This document shows, piece after piece, positions 34,098 to 42,910 of a stretch of DNA of 64,000 bases. The stretch lies in the NCBI GenBank assembly GCA_947448415.1, contig CANFMT010000001.1, forward strand, positions 62,001 to 126,000, in the 5' to 3' direction. Made by a program: the position numbers and the translations under genes. Every line of letters starts with the position of its first letter. Position 1 is the first letter of the stretch. This DNA is from Burkholderiaceae bacterium. GTDB taxonomy: Bacteria; Pseudomonadota; Gammaproteobacteria; Burkholderiales; Burkholderiaceae. The notes below the pieces were generated by a model. That model made no database searches and was not told the origin of the DNA. It worked only from the letters and a program-made list of their open reading frames with translations.

Positions 34098-35246
34098 TTA
34101 CGCTGGTTGCGCTTCAGTCTCAGTAATTTTTTCTAAGGCAGTTGCTAGATGCTCTAGAGTGCGATCAACATTAGCCAATTTTTCTAGGCCGAATAAACCG
34201 ATACGGAATGTGCGGAAATCAGGACGCTCATCGCATTGCAATGGAACACCAGCTGCTGTTTGCAAACCTAACGCAATGAACTTTTTACCCGATTGGATAT
34301 CTGGATCTTTGGTATAGCTAACGACTACGCCTGGAGCTTGAAAGCCTTTTGCTGATACTGACTGATAACCCTTGGATAACAAGAGATTGCGGACTTTTGT
34401 TCCCAACTCGATTTGCTTGTCTTTCAAGGCTGCAAAACCAAGCGCTTGAGTTTCTTTCATAACATTACGCAAAATCTTGAGCGCATCTGTAGGCATAGTC
34501 GTGTGATAGACATGGCCACCTTTTTCATAGGCTTCCATAATCTGCAACCACTTCTTTAAATCCATGGAGAAGCTGCTGCTCTGTGTGGCATCAATTCGCT
34601 CACGCGCACGATCTCCAAGCGCAATCAATGCACAGCATGGGGAGCTACTCCAACCTTTTTGCGGCGCTGTAATTAATACTTCGACATTACATGCCTTCAT
34701 ATCTACCCACATTGCGCCAGACGCAATGCAATCCAATACAAACAAACCATCAACGGAACGTACCGCGTCACCCACGGCCTTTAGATATTCGTCAGGCAAA
34801 ATAATTCCTGCTGAAGTTTCAACGTGAGGAGCGAATACAACTGCTGGCTTTTCTTTTTTAATAAAAGCTACAACCTCTTCAATTGGGGCTGGAGCAAATA
34901 CACCTTGAGCTGAGTCCTCTAACTGATGACCCTTAATAACAGTCACATCCTTAGTGATATTGGCTAAATCAAAAATTTGTGTCCAGCGATAACTAAACCA
35001 ACCATTACGCAAAACCAAACATTTTTGCTGATTGGCAAATTGACGTGCGACAGCCTCCATGCCAAAAGTACCGCTACCGGGTACGATCACCGCAGAGCTT
35101 GCGTTATAGGCATCCTTTAGGACGCTGGAGATATCCACCATTACACGCTTGAACTCTTCAGACATGTGATTCAAGGAGCGGTCGGTATAAACAACTGAGA
35201 ACTCTAATAAACCATCTGGATCAACATTTGGAAGTAAGCCTGGCAT
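34098..35246 (-). CDS. Class V aminotransferase (alanine/serine-glyoxylate type)
   Basis: 382-residue fold-type I PLP enzyme. The N-terminal G-S-G-T-F-G-M-E-A binds the cofactor phosphate, and the lysine forming the Schiff base lies in A-P-Q-K-G-W-S near residue 200. Matches alanine-glyoxylate, serine-glyoxylate or ureidoglycine-glyoxylate aminotransferases; substrate specificity cannot be told from sequence. The Bug gene at 35301 lies upstream on the same strand with about 50 bases between, so they may be cotranscribed. Confidence 0.87.
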   Translation of the reverse strand: MPGLLPNVDPDGLLEFSVVYTDRSLNHMSEEFKRVMVDISSVLKDAYNASSAVIVPGSGTFGMEAVARQFANQQKCLVLRNGWFSYRWTQIFDLANITKDVTVIKGHQLEDSAQGVFAPAPIEEVVAFIKKEKPAVVFAPHVETSAGIILPDEYLKAVGDAVRSVDGLFVLDCIASGAMWVDMKACNVEVLITAPQKGWSSSPCCALIALGDRARERIDATQSSSFSMDLKKWLQIMEAYEKGGHVYHTTMPTDALKILRNVMKETQALGFAALKDKQIELGTKVRNLLLSKGYQSVSAKGFQAPGVVVSYTKDPDIQSGKKFIALGLQTAAGVPLQCDERPDFRTFRIGLFGLEKLANVDRTLEHLATALEKITETEAQPA

Positions 35247-35300
35247 AGTAATTTCCTAGGGATTTATGTAAATAGGTCTAAATGATACCGACTTAGCCAT

Positions 35301-36257
35301 TTATTGCACTGCAACCTTATTTTCTTTAATCAGTTTGGCCCATTTTGCTTGATCTAGACGTAAAAAAGCAGCAAATTCCTCAGCGGTACCACTGGCTGGG
35401 TCACTTCCCCGCTCCAGCATTGCTTTTCGGATTTTCTCCTGACCCAAGACAAACATGACGGTCTGGTTGATTTTTTGCACTACCGGCTTAGGGGTGTTAG
35501 CAGGAGCAAATAAGCCAAACCAGCCAACTGCACTGTAGCCAGTTAAACCCGCCTCTGAAACAGTTGGCATATTAGGCAAGGCCTCTGAACGCTTTGACCC
35601 TGTTTGCGCCAAAGCAATGAGTTTTCCAGACTCAATTTGAGGCATTACAGTTTGTGCGGGCGCAAACATGAGATCAATGTGGCCTGCCAATAAATCGGTT
35701 AATGCCTGACCCGTTCCTTTGTATGGAACATGAAGTAGCGTGATACCTGCCATTGAAGCAAACAACTCGCCCGATAAATGAGATGCTGATCCAGGGCCAG
35801 AGGATCCGTAGCGAACCTTTCCAGGATTTGCCTTGGCATAAGCAATTAAAGATTTAATGGAATTGATATTGAGAGCTGGACTGATGGTAACAACATAAGG
35901 TGATGCGGACACCAAAGCTACCGGTGCAAACTGCGAAACATTTTTTTCTGTGACAGCCGCAGTAGAACCCATCAACAATGTATATCCATCCGCTGGGGAC
36001 TGAGCAACTAAATCAGCGCCAATGAGTCCGCTTGCACCTGGACGATTTTCGATAATCAATGATTGCTTCCAAAGCTCACCCATCATAGGAGCCATCAGCC
36101 GAATTAAAGTATCAGCTCCACCACCTGGCGGAAATGGAACAATGACTTTAATTGACTTTGAAGGATAAATATCCGCTGCACTCGCAACCAAAGGCAGGAA
36201 TAAAGCATTGCAAAGCAAGGTCGACAATATTATTAAGATGCGTTTCATGGTATTCAT
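35301..36257 (-). CDS. Bug/TctC-family extracytoplasmic solute receptor
   Basis: 318 residues. Signal peptide, then V-P-F-P-P-G-G-G-A-D, G-S-S-G-P-G-S-A-S-H and H-V-P-Y-K-G-T-G-Q-A, the canonical Bug elements. The first ATG (36257) overlaps the stop of the upstream FAH gene (ATGA), so the receptor is translationally coupled to that enzyme. The ligand may be the enzyme's substrate or a precursor, but is not identified. Confidence 0.9.
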   Translation of the reverse strand: MNTMKRILIILSTLLCNALFLPLVASAADIYPSKSIKVIVPFPPGGGADTLIRLMAPMMGELWKQSLIIENRPGASGLIGADLVAQSPADGYTLLMGSTAAVTEKNVSQFAPVALVSASPYVVTISPALNINSIKSLIAYAKANPGKVRYGSSGPGSASHLSGELFASMAGITLLHVPYKGTGQALTDLLAGHIDLMFAPAQTVMPQIESGKLIALAQTGSKRSEALPNMPTVSEAGLTGYSAVGWFGLFAPANTPKPVVQKINQTVMFVLGQEKIRKAMLERGSDPASGTAEEFAAFLRLDQAKWAKLIKENKVAVQ

Positions 36258-37183
36258 TCAACGATCGTAGTCCGCAATACCGAAATGCCATCGATAGCAC
36301 ACTCAACCACATCACCTGGCTTCAAATAGAGATCTTCTGCATTCTCTTTACCAACAGCAACCCCGCCTGGAGCACCAGTCGAAAACATATCGCCAGCCTC
36401 AATTGGGATAAAGCGAGAAAAATGCTCCAAGATATCTGAGATCTTCCAAATTTGATCCGCAGTATTGACGCGCATGCGCTCTTGTCCATTCACCGAGCAA
36501 GTCATCCACAAATCATAGACATTCGGGATTTCATCGATCGTGATGATCTCTGGCCCCAAAGGACCGAAGCCTGGAATATTTTTGGCTGTCCAAAAACGAG
36601 AGCCTGAAGCTACTTCACGCAACTGAAGATCACGGCACGTCAAATCATTGAGGATGGTAACGCCAGCGACATAATCCAATGCATCTGCCTTTTTGGCCCC
36701 TAAGGCCCTCTTACCCATTACAAAAACCAATTCAGGCTCGTAATCCAGTCTTGTGATTCCCTTAGGCCTGACCACCTTCGCTTCGTGACCAGCCAAACAA
36801 GAATTAAGCTTAATAAATGATGTGGGCTCCTGAGGAATTTCTTTAATCAAATTAGTGCGCTTAAGCTCTTCTAGGTGTGTACGGTAATTCTTTCCAACAC
36901 AAAGAAACTTTTCTGCGTCAGTAATCGGGGGTAAGTAGGTAATATTTTTAGCGTCAATCAATAATGCCGCTTGCTCACCTACATTAGCTACCCAAGACTT
37001 AGCCTGCTCCATCACACCGCTACCAGCACGCAAAAAAGATCTCATGTCAGCAGGGAAATTCGAAACCCCCAACTTCTTAGTTACGTCCGCAAAAGGAAGA
37101 ACTTGATCGCCAGATGATTTTGGAATGCGCGCCCCGATTTCAGGGTGGTTTGATCCGGAGCGTGTAAAGGTGATGAGTCTCAT
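36254..37183 (-). CDS. Fumarylacetoacetate hydrolase family protein
   Basis: 309-residue FAH-family enzyme. An N-terminal domain of about 95 residues precedes the C-V-G-K-N-Y-x-x-H motif, the Y-E-P-E-L metal-binding segment, and G-D-M-F-S-T-G-A-P-G-G-V near the C terminus, where Thr-Pro is replaced by Ala-Pro. Acts on an acylpyruvate- or oxo-acid-like substrate. The pairing with a Bug receptor suggests an uptake-plus-cleavage unit for one compound. Confidence 0.87.
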   Translation of the reverse strand: MRLITFTRSGSNHPEIGARIPKSSGDQVLPFADVTKKLGVSNFPADMRSFLRAGSGVMEQAKSWVANVGEQAALLIDAKNITYLPPITDAEKFLCVGKNYRTHLEELKRTNLIKEIPQEPTSFIKLNSCLAGHEAKVVRPKGITRLDYEPELVFVMGKRALGAKKADALDYVAGVTILNDLTCRDLQLREVASGSRFWTAKNIPGFGPLGPEIITIDEIPNVYDLWMTCSVNGQERMRVNTADQIWKISDILEHFSRFIPIEAGDMFSTGAPGGVAVGKENAEDLYLKPGDVVECAIDGISVLRTTIVE

Positions 37184-37300
37184 TTTTGTTCTACTTTCTT
37201 TTATCTATTTTTATCAACAGAAAACAATTAATCTGAAAGAAATTACTTTACTATTTTTTTTCGGAAGCTGACATATGCGCATAAGCGCCCTATCCTCTAG

Positions 37301-38200
37301 CTATTTCTTAGGAGAAGAAACCCAAATTCCAGCCACAATGAATCCAAAGGCTACCCCATGAAATAGCTGGGGTGGCTCGCCCAATATGGCAGCAGATAAC
37401 AGCGCAGTAAATAATGGAATGAAGTTCGCAAAGAAGGCGGCTACAGTTGGTCCGGCGCCATTTACCCCCAAACCCCAACATCTATAGGCAATGAGTGAAG
37501 GGCCAATTGCAACGAAGAGGATTAAAGAGCCGGTCCATAAATTGAGATCCAAAAAGGCATGACCGGCGGCAATCTCAAACCCATCAAAGAAAAGAGTCCA
37601 CAAAAGACCAATCATGACTTGGGCCATCAGAAAATCTGCCCAAGGCCACTGACGCTCAGTACTGGTTCCTGGTCGACTTATCATCCAACTGTAAAAAGCC
37701 CACAAGATCGTTGCCAACATAATTAATAAATCGCCCACCACCATCTGCATAGACAACAACGAAGTGAGCTCACCTCTTGATAAAACAATGCCAACACCCA
37801 ATAAGGAAATAATTGCACCGATCATCTGTAAAAATGCGGGCTTTGTTTGATAAAAAACGGCGCCAATAAAGAGCATCCAAATCGGCATGCTCGCCCCAAT
37901 TAAAGTGACATTGATTGCAGAAGATGTCTGCAAAGCGAGATACAGCAAAACGTTGTAACTGCCAACACCAAATAATCCTAAGAGTAGAAAGCGTTTCTTG
38001 TTTTGCCATAGGGCGCTATTTGGCTGAAAAATACGCCATCCAAAAGGAAGCAGTAGGATTGCAGCCAAACCCCAGCGCGTAGCGCTTAGAGTAATCGGCG
38101 AAACACTACCCACCAAAACACGACCAGCAATAGCATTACCCGCCCAAAGAGCAGTGGCAATCAATAAATAACTAATGGTGGCTATATTTAACTGGGGCAT
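37301..38200 (-). CDS. EamA/DMT-family transporter
   Basis: 299 residues from ATG 38200, with ten predicted helices in two EamA repeats (W-A-G-N-A-I-A-G-R early; P-L-F-T-A-L-L-S-A-A-I-L-G-E late). Export of amino acids or other metabolites is the general family role. A longer ORF to 38257 adds hydrophilic residues and is not preferred. Divergent from the lldD-like gene across a region rich in inverted repeats. Confidence 0.85.
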   Translation of the reverse strand: MPQLNIATISYLLIATALWAGNAIAGRVLVGSVSPITLSATRWGLAAILLLPFGWRIFQPNSALWQNKKRFLLLGLFGVGSYNVLLYLALQTSSAINVTLIGASMPIWMLFIGAVFYQTKPAFLQMIGAIISLLGVGIVLSRGELTSLLSMQMVVGDLLIMLATILWAFYSWMISRPGTSTERQWPWADFLMAQVMIGLLWTLFFDGFEIAAGHAFLDLNLWTGSLILFVAIGPSLIAYRCWGLGVNGAGPTVAAFFANFIPLFTALLSAAILGEPPQLFHGVAFGFIVAGIWVSSPKK

Positions 38201-38249
38201 CGGGGAATTAGGGGAGGATGTGATTATCGAGACCCCAGACAAGGGATAC

Positions 38250-38324
38250 CTTAGCATTGTAGAAACAATTCCTCGGTATTGCTAAGATAGAGCTTAATTA
38301 GGCAAATGCACGCCAAATGTGCAT
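38250..38324. promoter_or_regulatory. Inverted repeats upstream of the lldD-like operon
   Basis: Three perfect inverted repeats lie between the divergent genes: CTTAGCA/TGCTAAG (38250-38256 and 38280-38286), the nested ATTGT/ACAAT (38256-38260 and 38265-38269), and ATGCAC/GTGCAT (38306-38311 and 38319-38324) close to the GTG start. They are candidate operators for a regulator of the operon; none matches a site I can name. Confidence 0.4.
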
Positions 38325-38342
38325 CCATCAGAAGGACTTATT

Positions 38343-39488
38343 GTGGCAATTATTACCAACATTGAAGACCTGCGGGTACTTCATAAAAAACGTACCCCCA
38401 AGATGTTTTACGACTATGCCGACTCAGGCTCATGGACCGAGTCGACCTATCGAGCAAATGAATCCGATTTTCAGAAAATTAAATTACGTCAGCGTGTTGC
38501 TGTAAACATGACTAACCGCACCACTAAAACAACCATGATAGGTCAAGAAGTGGCAATGCCGGTTGCCCTAGCTCCAACAGGTCTCACAGGCATGCAACAT
38601 GCCGATGGTGAAATTCTAGCTGCACAAGCGGCCGAAAAATTTGGGGTGCCATTTTGCCTATCAACAATGAGTATTTGCTCAATCGAAGATGTTGCTGAAA
38701 GAACTACAAAACCATTTTGGTTTCAGCTCTACGTAATGAAGGACCGCGGATTTATTGAGAGATTGATTGATCGCGCTAAGGCTGCCAAATGTTCTGCACT
38801 GGTTTTGACCTTGGACCTACAGATTCTTGGTCAGCGTCACAAAGATTTAAAAAATGGTTTATCAGCCCCACCTAAACTTACCCTTGCTAACATGATTAAT
38901 ATGGCTACTAAGCCCCGCTGGTGCTTGGGCATGGCAATGACTCCCCGCAGAACTTTCCGCAATATTGTTGGTCACGCAACTGGCGTTGGCAACATGTCAT
39001 CCCTCTCTTCTTGGACGGCTGAGCAATTTGATCCGGGGCTTAATTGGGGTGATGTTGAGTGGATTAAAAAACGTTGGGACGGAAAACTCATCATCAAAGG
39101 CATTATGGACGAGGGTGATGCACGTCTAGCAGCCAATTCTGGAGCGGATGCGTTAATCGTTTCCAATCATGGTGGCCGCCAATTAGATGGCGCTGTATCT
39201 AGCATTCAAGCCCTCCCTGGAATTGTGGATGCCGTTGGCAAAGATATTGAAGTCTGGATGGATGGCGGTATTCGCTCCGGGCAGGATGTTTTAAAGGCAT
39301 GGGCCTTAGGTGCACGCGGCACCTTGATTGGACGCCCATTCTTATATGGCTTAGGCGCAATGGGTGAAGCTGGCGTTACTAAGTGTTTAGAATTAATTCA
39401 CAATGAATTGGATATCACCATGGCATTTACTGGACATCGTGATATTCAGAATGTGACTAAAGATATTTTGTACCCGGGGACCTTCTAA
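38343..39488 (+). CDS. FMN-dependent alpha-hydroxy-acid dehydrogenase (L-lactate dehydrogenase-like)
   Basis: 381-residue flavoenzyme of the LldD/glycolate-oxidase family. Motifs include F-Y-D-Y-A-D-S-G-S near the N terminus, P-T-G-L near 78 and the active-site S-N-H-G-G-R-Q-L-D with its catalytic His. It probably oxidises L-lactate or another 2-hydroxyacid, passing electrons to quinone. GTG 38343 is chosen because GAAGGA precedes it by seven bases; an earlier GTG at 38319 lacks this. The next gene begins immediately after its TAA. Confidence 0.9.
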   Translation: MAIITNIEDLRVLHKKRTPKMFYDYADSGSWTESTYRANESDFQKIKLRQRVAVNMTNRTTKTTMIGQEVAMPVALAPTGLTGMQHADGEILAAQAAEKFGVPFCLSTMSICSIEDVAERTTKPFWFQLYVMKDRGFIERLIDRAKAAKCSALVLTLDLQILGQRHKDLKNGLSAPPKLTLANMINMATKPRWCLGMAMTPRRTFRNIVGHATGVGNMSSLSSWTAEQFDPGLNWGDVEWIKKRWDGKLIIKGIMDEGDARLAANSGADALIVSNHGGRQLDGAVSSIQALPGIVDAVGKDIEVWMDGGIRSGQDVLKAWALGARGTLIGRPFLYGLGAMGEAGVTKCLELIHNELDITMAFTGHRDIQNVTKDILYPGTF

Positions 39489-40289
39489 ATTAATTACTTT
39501 GTTAACCACCCCCTTCTCGTATTTGCGGTTTCATTTCTCACGCTAGCTTTATCTGTATGGCTTGGTTTTACTGTATTAAGCCGCTACCGCAGTAAAGATA
39601 CTGAAACATCCCAAGATCTAGGAATCATTCAAACTGCGACATTAACGTTGCTAGGACTGATTGTTGGCTTTACCTTTTCAATGGCCATTGATAGGCACGA
39701 CCAGCGCATAGTTCTCGAAGAGGGTGAAGCCAATGCCATTGGCACAGAGTATTTAAGGGCCGATCTTTTACCTAGGAAAACTGCTGAGCAAACCAAAGAT
39801 TTACTGATTCAGTATCTTGATCAAAGAATTTTGTTTTATTCCAAGCAAAATCCGGAGAAGACTTACGAAATTAGACATAAGACCACTGATTTGCAAAATG
39901 AAATGTGGAATACCATCCTTCCGGTTGCAAGAACACAAGACACACCAGCAATTGCTTTAGCAATTTCCGGAATGAATGATGTTCTCAACTCTCAAGGCTA
40001 TGTTCAAGCCGCCTGGTGGAATCGCATTCCCTATACAGCTTGGTCGTTAATGGTGGCAATTGCAATTTGCGCAAACATATTAGTTGGCTTTGGAGCTCGA
40101 AATTTTAAAAAGAACATGGGCTTATTTATGATCTTTCCTTTTGTGATATCGATCTCTTTCTTCTTGATAGCGGATATAGATAGCCCAAGAGGTGGCGTAA
40201 TTCGCATTGAGCCCCAAAATTTAATTGCTTTAAAGAAGTCACTTAACGAACAAGCCGGAATCGCAAGCTTGCCTCTCAAGAATAACTAA
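39489..40289 (+). CDS. DUF4239-like four-helix membrane protein, apparent ATT start
   Basis: The reading frame is open from the codon directly after the lldD stop. It encodes about 266 residues with a first helix (L-L-V-F-A-V-S-F-L), a second (L-T-L-L-G-L-I-V-G-F-T-F-S-M-A), the conserved E-A-N-A-I-G-T-E-Y-L-R-A-D segment, and two C-terminal helices, the full DUF4239 (bestrophin-like) layout. No ATG, GTG or TTG lies in frame before TTG 39648, which would delete the first helix and half of the second. ATT at 39489 has GGGGA nine bases upstream and is the probable start. Function unknown. Confidence 0.7.
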   Translation: MNYFVNHPLLVFAVSFLTLALSVWLGFTVLSRYRSKDTETSQDLGIIQTATLTLLGLIVGFTFSMAIDRHDQRIVLEEGEANAIGTEYLRADLLPRKTAEQTKDLLIQYLDQRILFYSKQNPEKTYEIRHKTTDLQNEMWNTILPVARTQDTPAIALAISGMNDVLNSQGYVQAAWWNRIPYTAWSLMVAIAICANILVGFGARNFKKNMGLFMIFPFVISISFFLIADIDSPRGGVIRIEPQNLIALKKSLNEQAGIASLPLKNN

Positions 40290-40299
40290 GGCAGGACAT

Positions 40300-40491
40300 A
40301 TGAAACGTGTTGTAGATGTTTTTAAGAATCGTGGCCGTGAACTGGTCTGGACTTATGTGATTCACCTTCAAAACGATGAGCAATTTCATCCAGGTCAAAT
40401 TGACTTTGAGGCAGAAGCGCTTCGACTTTCCCAAATCGATAAAAGAGGAATGGTGAATGAGCTGAGCGCTAGAGTGAGGCTCAATAATTAA
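40300..40491 (+). CDS. Small protein of unknown function
   Basis: 63-residue hydrophilic protein beginning M-K-R-V-V-D-V-F, with an aromatic stretch (W-T-Y-V-I-H) and a charged remainder. AGGAC precedes the ATG, and the gene sits 11 bases after the DUF4239-like gene in the same direction, so it belongs to the lldD-like operon. No family recognised. Confidence 0.5.
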   Translation: MKRVVDVFKNRGRELVWTYVIHLQNDEQFHPGQIDFEAEALRLSQIDKRGMVNELSARVRLNN

Positions 40492-40557
40492 AAGCCTCAC
40501 TTCATGAAAAAATTATTGCAACCCATATATAAATCGTCAATTTAGGAGTAGATCAGA

Positions 40558-40734
40558 ATGAAACCACTAAGCAAAAAAGCCAAGATGGCAGTGGGATGGA
40601 CCATATTAATGACTGTTGTTGGTACTGCAATATTGCACCAATGGCAATTTTTTGCCATGGGCTGCGCCTCTGTTGCGCTATTGCTTGTGGCAAATCAGTA
40701 TGACTTATTAAAAGATCCTGATGACAAAAAATAA
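40558..40734 (+). CDS. Small membrane protein, 58 residues
   Basis: Read directly from sequence: ATG at 40558 with AGGAG ten bases upstream. A basic N terminus (K-P-L-S-K-K-A-K) leads into two hydrophobic helices (around residues 11-25 and 31-46) and a charged tail ending D-D-K-K. Its stop lies at the base of a terminator hairpin, fitting a last gene of the lldD-like operon. Function unknown. Confidence 0.6.
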   Translation: MKPLSKKAKMAVGWTILMTVVGTAILHQWQFFAMGCASVALLLVANQYDLLKDPDDKK

Positions 40735-40760
40735 ACCCCGCCTTTTAAGGGACGGGGTTT
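40733..40760 (+). terminator. Intrinsic terminator of the lldD-like operon
   Basis: AAACCCCG...CGGGGTTT stem of about eleven pairs with one C-A mismatch and a TTAA loop, followed by a T-rich stretch. It probably also serves the OYE gene arriving from the other strand. Confidence 0.75.
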
Positions 40761-40790
40761 GTTGATTAACTCCTAATAGGAACATGCATA

Positions 40791-41891
40791 CTAAAGAGTT
40801 GGGTAGTCCGTATAGCCCACCTCTTGACCACCATAAAATGTAGCGCGGTTATAAGGATTCAGAGGGGCACTCCGCTCAAAACGCTCAGCCAAGTCAGGGT
40901 TAGAAATATAGAGGCGACCATATGCAACAGCATCAGCGAGACCTTCTTCAAGCACCTTTTCTCCCAGTGCCTGGTCATAGCCACCCGCAGTTATAAATTT
41001 ACCTTGATAGGCGGTGCGGAAGATCTCTGATGTAATCGGCGCATCCGCATTGACCTGATCTCCACCGCCTGCACTTGTTGCACGCGGTTCAATCACATGG
41101 ACATAAGCCAGCTTGTACCCATTGAGTTTATTCATAGCAGCCATAAATAAAGCAATTGGATCGCTATCGCTAATGTCGTTAAACGTTCCATAAGGTGAAA
41201 GCCGAACACCTACTCGATCGGCCGAAAATACAGTTGTCACGGATTCGATCACTTCACTCAATAGTCGTAAACGATTTTCAATTGACCCACCGTATTCATC
41301 AGTACGCTGATTAGTTTTATCTTGCAAGAACTGATCTAGCAAATAACCGTTGGCAGAGTGAATTTCAATACCATCAAAACCCGCAGCTTTTGCATTGTGT
41401 GCAGCTACCTCAAATTCCTTCAGCAAACGCGCAATATCTTCAACAGTCATTGCCTTAGGAGTTTCGTAGTCATGAAGCTTCCAATCTGCGCCATAGGTTT
41501 GTCCTGCAGCTGGTATTGCGGATGGCGCTTCTGGTAAACCTTGTTCAGGGTGCAAAGATGAATGAGAAATCCGGCCTACGTGCCATAACTGGGCGACGAT
41601 TGATCCGCCTTGTTCGTGCACTGCATCCACAATCTCTTTCCAAGCAGCAGTCTGCGCTTCTGAATAAATGCCAGGGGTGGCTGGATAACCCATGCCCAAT
41701 GGCGAAATTTGTGTAGCCTCGGTAATAATCAGGCCAGCACTAGCACGCTGAGCGTAATACGTTTTAGCTAGTGGACTTGGAACATCTCCAGCCACTGCGC
41801 GCATTCTAGTTAATGGCGCCATCACCAGTCGGTTCTTTAATTGAATGGAACCAAGATTAACCGGAGTAAACATCATTTCTTTGCCTGACAT
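40791..41891 (-). CDS. Old Yellow Enzyme-family alkene reductase (NemA-like)
   Basis: 366-residue TIM-barrel flavoprotein. The FMN loop reads M-A-P-L-T-R-M-R, and substrate/FMN-binding residues lie in Q-L-W-H-V-G-R-I-S-H and H-S-A-N-G-Y-L-L-D-Q-F-L, all OYE signatures. It reduces activated alkenes, nitro compounds or nitrate esters with NAD(P)H. The start is set at M-S-G-K-E (41891) because the upstream 22 residues look non-coding. It is 86 bases downstream of oxyR on the same strand, so it may belong to the peroxide or electrophile response. Confidence 0.92.
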   Translation of the reverse strand: MSGKEMMFTPVNLGSIQLKNRLVMAPLTRMRAVAGDVPSPLAKTYYAQRASAGLIITEATQISPLGMGYPATPGIYSEAQTAAWKEIVDAVHEQGGSIVAQLWHVGRISHSSLHPEQGLPEAPSAIPAAGQTYGADWKLHDYETPKAMTVEDIARLLKEFEVAAHNAKAAGFDGIEIHSANGYLLDQFLQDKTNQRTDEYGGSIENRLRLLSEVIESVTTVFSADRVGVRLSPYGTFNDISDSDPIALFMAAMNKLNGYKLAYVHVIEPRATSAGGGDQVNADAPITSEIFRTAYQGKFITAGGYDQALGEKVLEEGLADAVAYGRLYISNPDLAERFERSAPLNPYNRATFYGGQEVGYTDYPTL

Positions 41892-41977
41892 GTAATGCCT
41901 TTTTATGAGTAGTAATAAAGATGAAGGACTGTAACAAGTTTTATTAAGTTTTGCCAAAAAAAACTAAAACCAAAATG

Positions 41978-42910
41978 CTATCGAGCGCGTATGCCGCCGC
42001 TCTTAGGGGGCAGACTAAACTGTTCTCGTATACAGGCAGATAAAGCAGAAAACTCTTTAAGATGCGCAGTGGATGATCTGGCAACCAAAGCAATTACTCT
42101 CTTTGGTGCAGGTGTCGCTAACTCTTTTGCAACCAACTCTGAGTTATTCAAAAGACTACTGTTGACCGCCATGCCAGGTAGTAAAGCAATACCAAGTCCA
42201 GACTCAACCATTTGCAGCAAGGTCAACAAACTAGTAGCTTCCAAGCCTTCGGCCTTTCTTACATCAGCGCGCTTACAAGCCTGCAGGCTATGCTCCCGCA
42301 AGCAATGCCCCTCCTCAAGCAACAAGAGTCTTTCAGCCATTTTTGCAGGCAAGGTTACCTCTTTACCCTTTAAGGCTGGATCCCCTTCTTTTGCGACCAA
42401 CCAAAAATGATCATCAAATAATTCTTCAACGAGCAGTCCGCTAACATCGTAAGGAAGTGCGATGAGCGCAAAGTCCAATTTGTGCTCAGCTAATCGAGAC
42501 AATAGATTTGCCGTTAAATCCTCTCGGAGGGTGACTTTTAATTCTGGAAATCGTTTGCGAATTTCAGGAAGAACAGATGGCAATAAAAATGGCGCGATCG
42601 TAGGGATGACTCCAAGTCGAATAGTCGCGGTCATAGGCTTGCCAGAGGCTCCCGCATATTCCACTAGATCTTGCGAGGCCGCCAAGATTACTTTGGCTCG
42701 CTCTAGTACCTCAAGCCCTGCAGGAGTAATGGATACACTCTGACGATCTCGCTCTACCAAGCGAACTCCCAAACCTTCCTCAAGCTCCTTGAGGCCAGCG
42801 CTTAAGGTTGACTGACCCACAAAACAGGCTTCTGCCGCTCGTGTAAAGTTGAGCTCCTTAGCCAAGGCCATGAAATAACCCAATTGTCTTAAGGACGGCA
42901 AATAAGACAT
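41978..42910 (-). CDS. oxyR: Peroxide-responsive LysR-type regulator OxyR
   Basis: 310-residue LysR regulator. The N-terminal winged helix contains the typical F-T-R-A-A-E-A. The sensor domain has E-E-G-H-C-L-R-E-H-S-L-Q-A-C, with redox cysteines at residues 203 and 212, the same nine-residue spacing as Cys199/Cys208 of E. coli OxyR. Oxidation of these by H2O2 makes a disulfide that activates transcription. It is divergent from the rubredoxin gene and upstream of an OYE gene. Confidence 0.92.
   Translation of the reverse strand: MSYLPSLRQLGYFMALAKELNFTRAAEACFVGQSTLSAGLKELEEGLGVRLVERDRQSVSITPAGLEVLERAKVILAASQDLVEYAGASGKPMTATIRLGVIPTIAPFLLPSVLPEIRKRFPELKVTLREDLTANLLSRLAEHKLDFALIALPYDVSGLLVEELFDDHFWLVAKEGDPALKGKEVTLPAKMAERLLLLEEGHCLREHSLQACKRADVRKAEGLEATSLLTLLQMVESGLGIALLPGMAVNSSLLNNSELVAKELATPAPKRVIALVARSSTAHLKEFSALSACIREQFSLPPKSGGIRAR

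Noticed and set aside
36254-37183. Ala in place of Thr in the C-terminal G-T-P motif as a sign of an inactive FAH protein
   Set aside because: The metal-binding and C-V-G-K-N-Y motifs are intact, and variation here also occurs among active relatives as far as I know.
39480-39660. Frameshift as the explanation for the short DUF4239-like protein
   Set aside because: The upstream part is open in the same frame right to the previous stop, so only the start codon is unusual.
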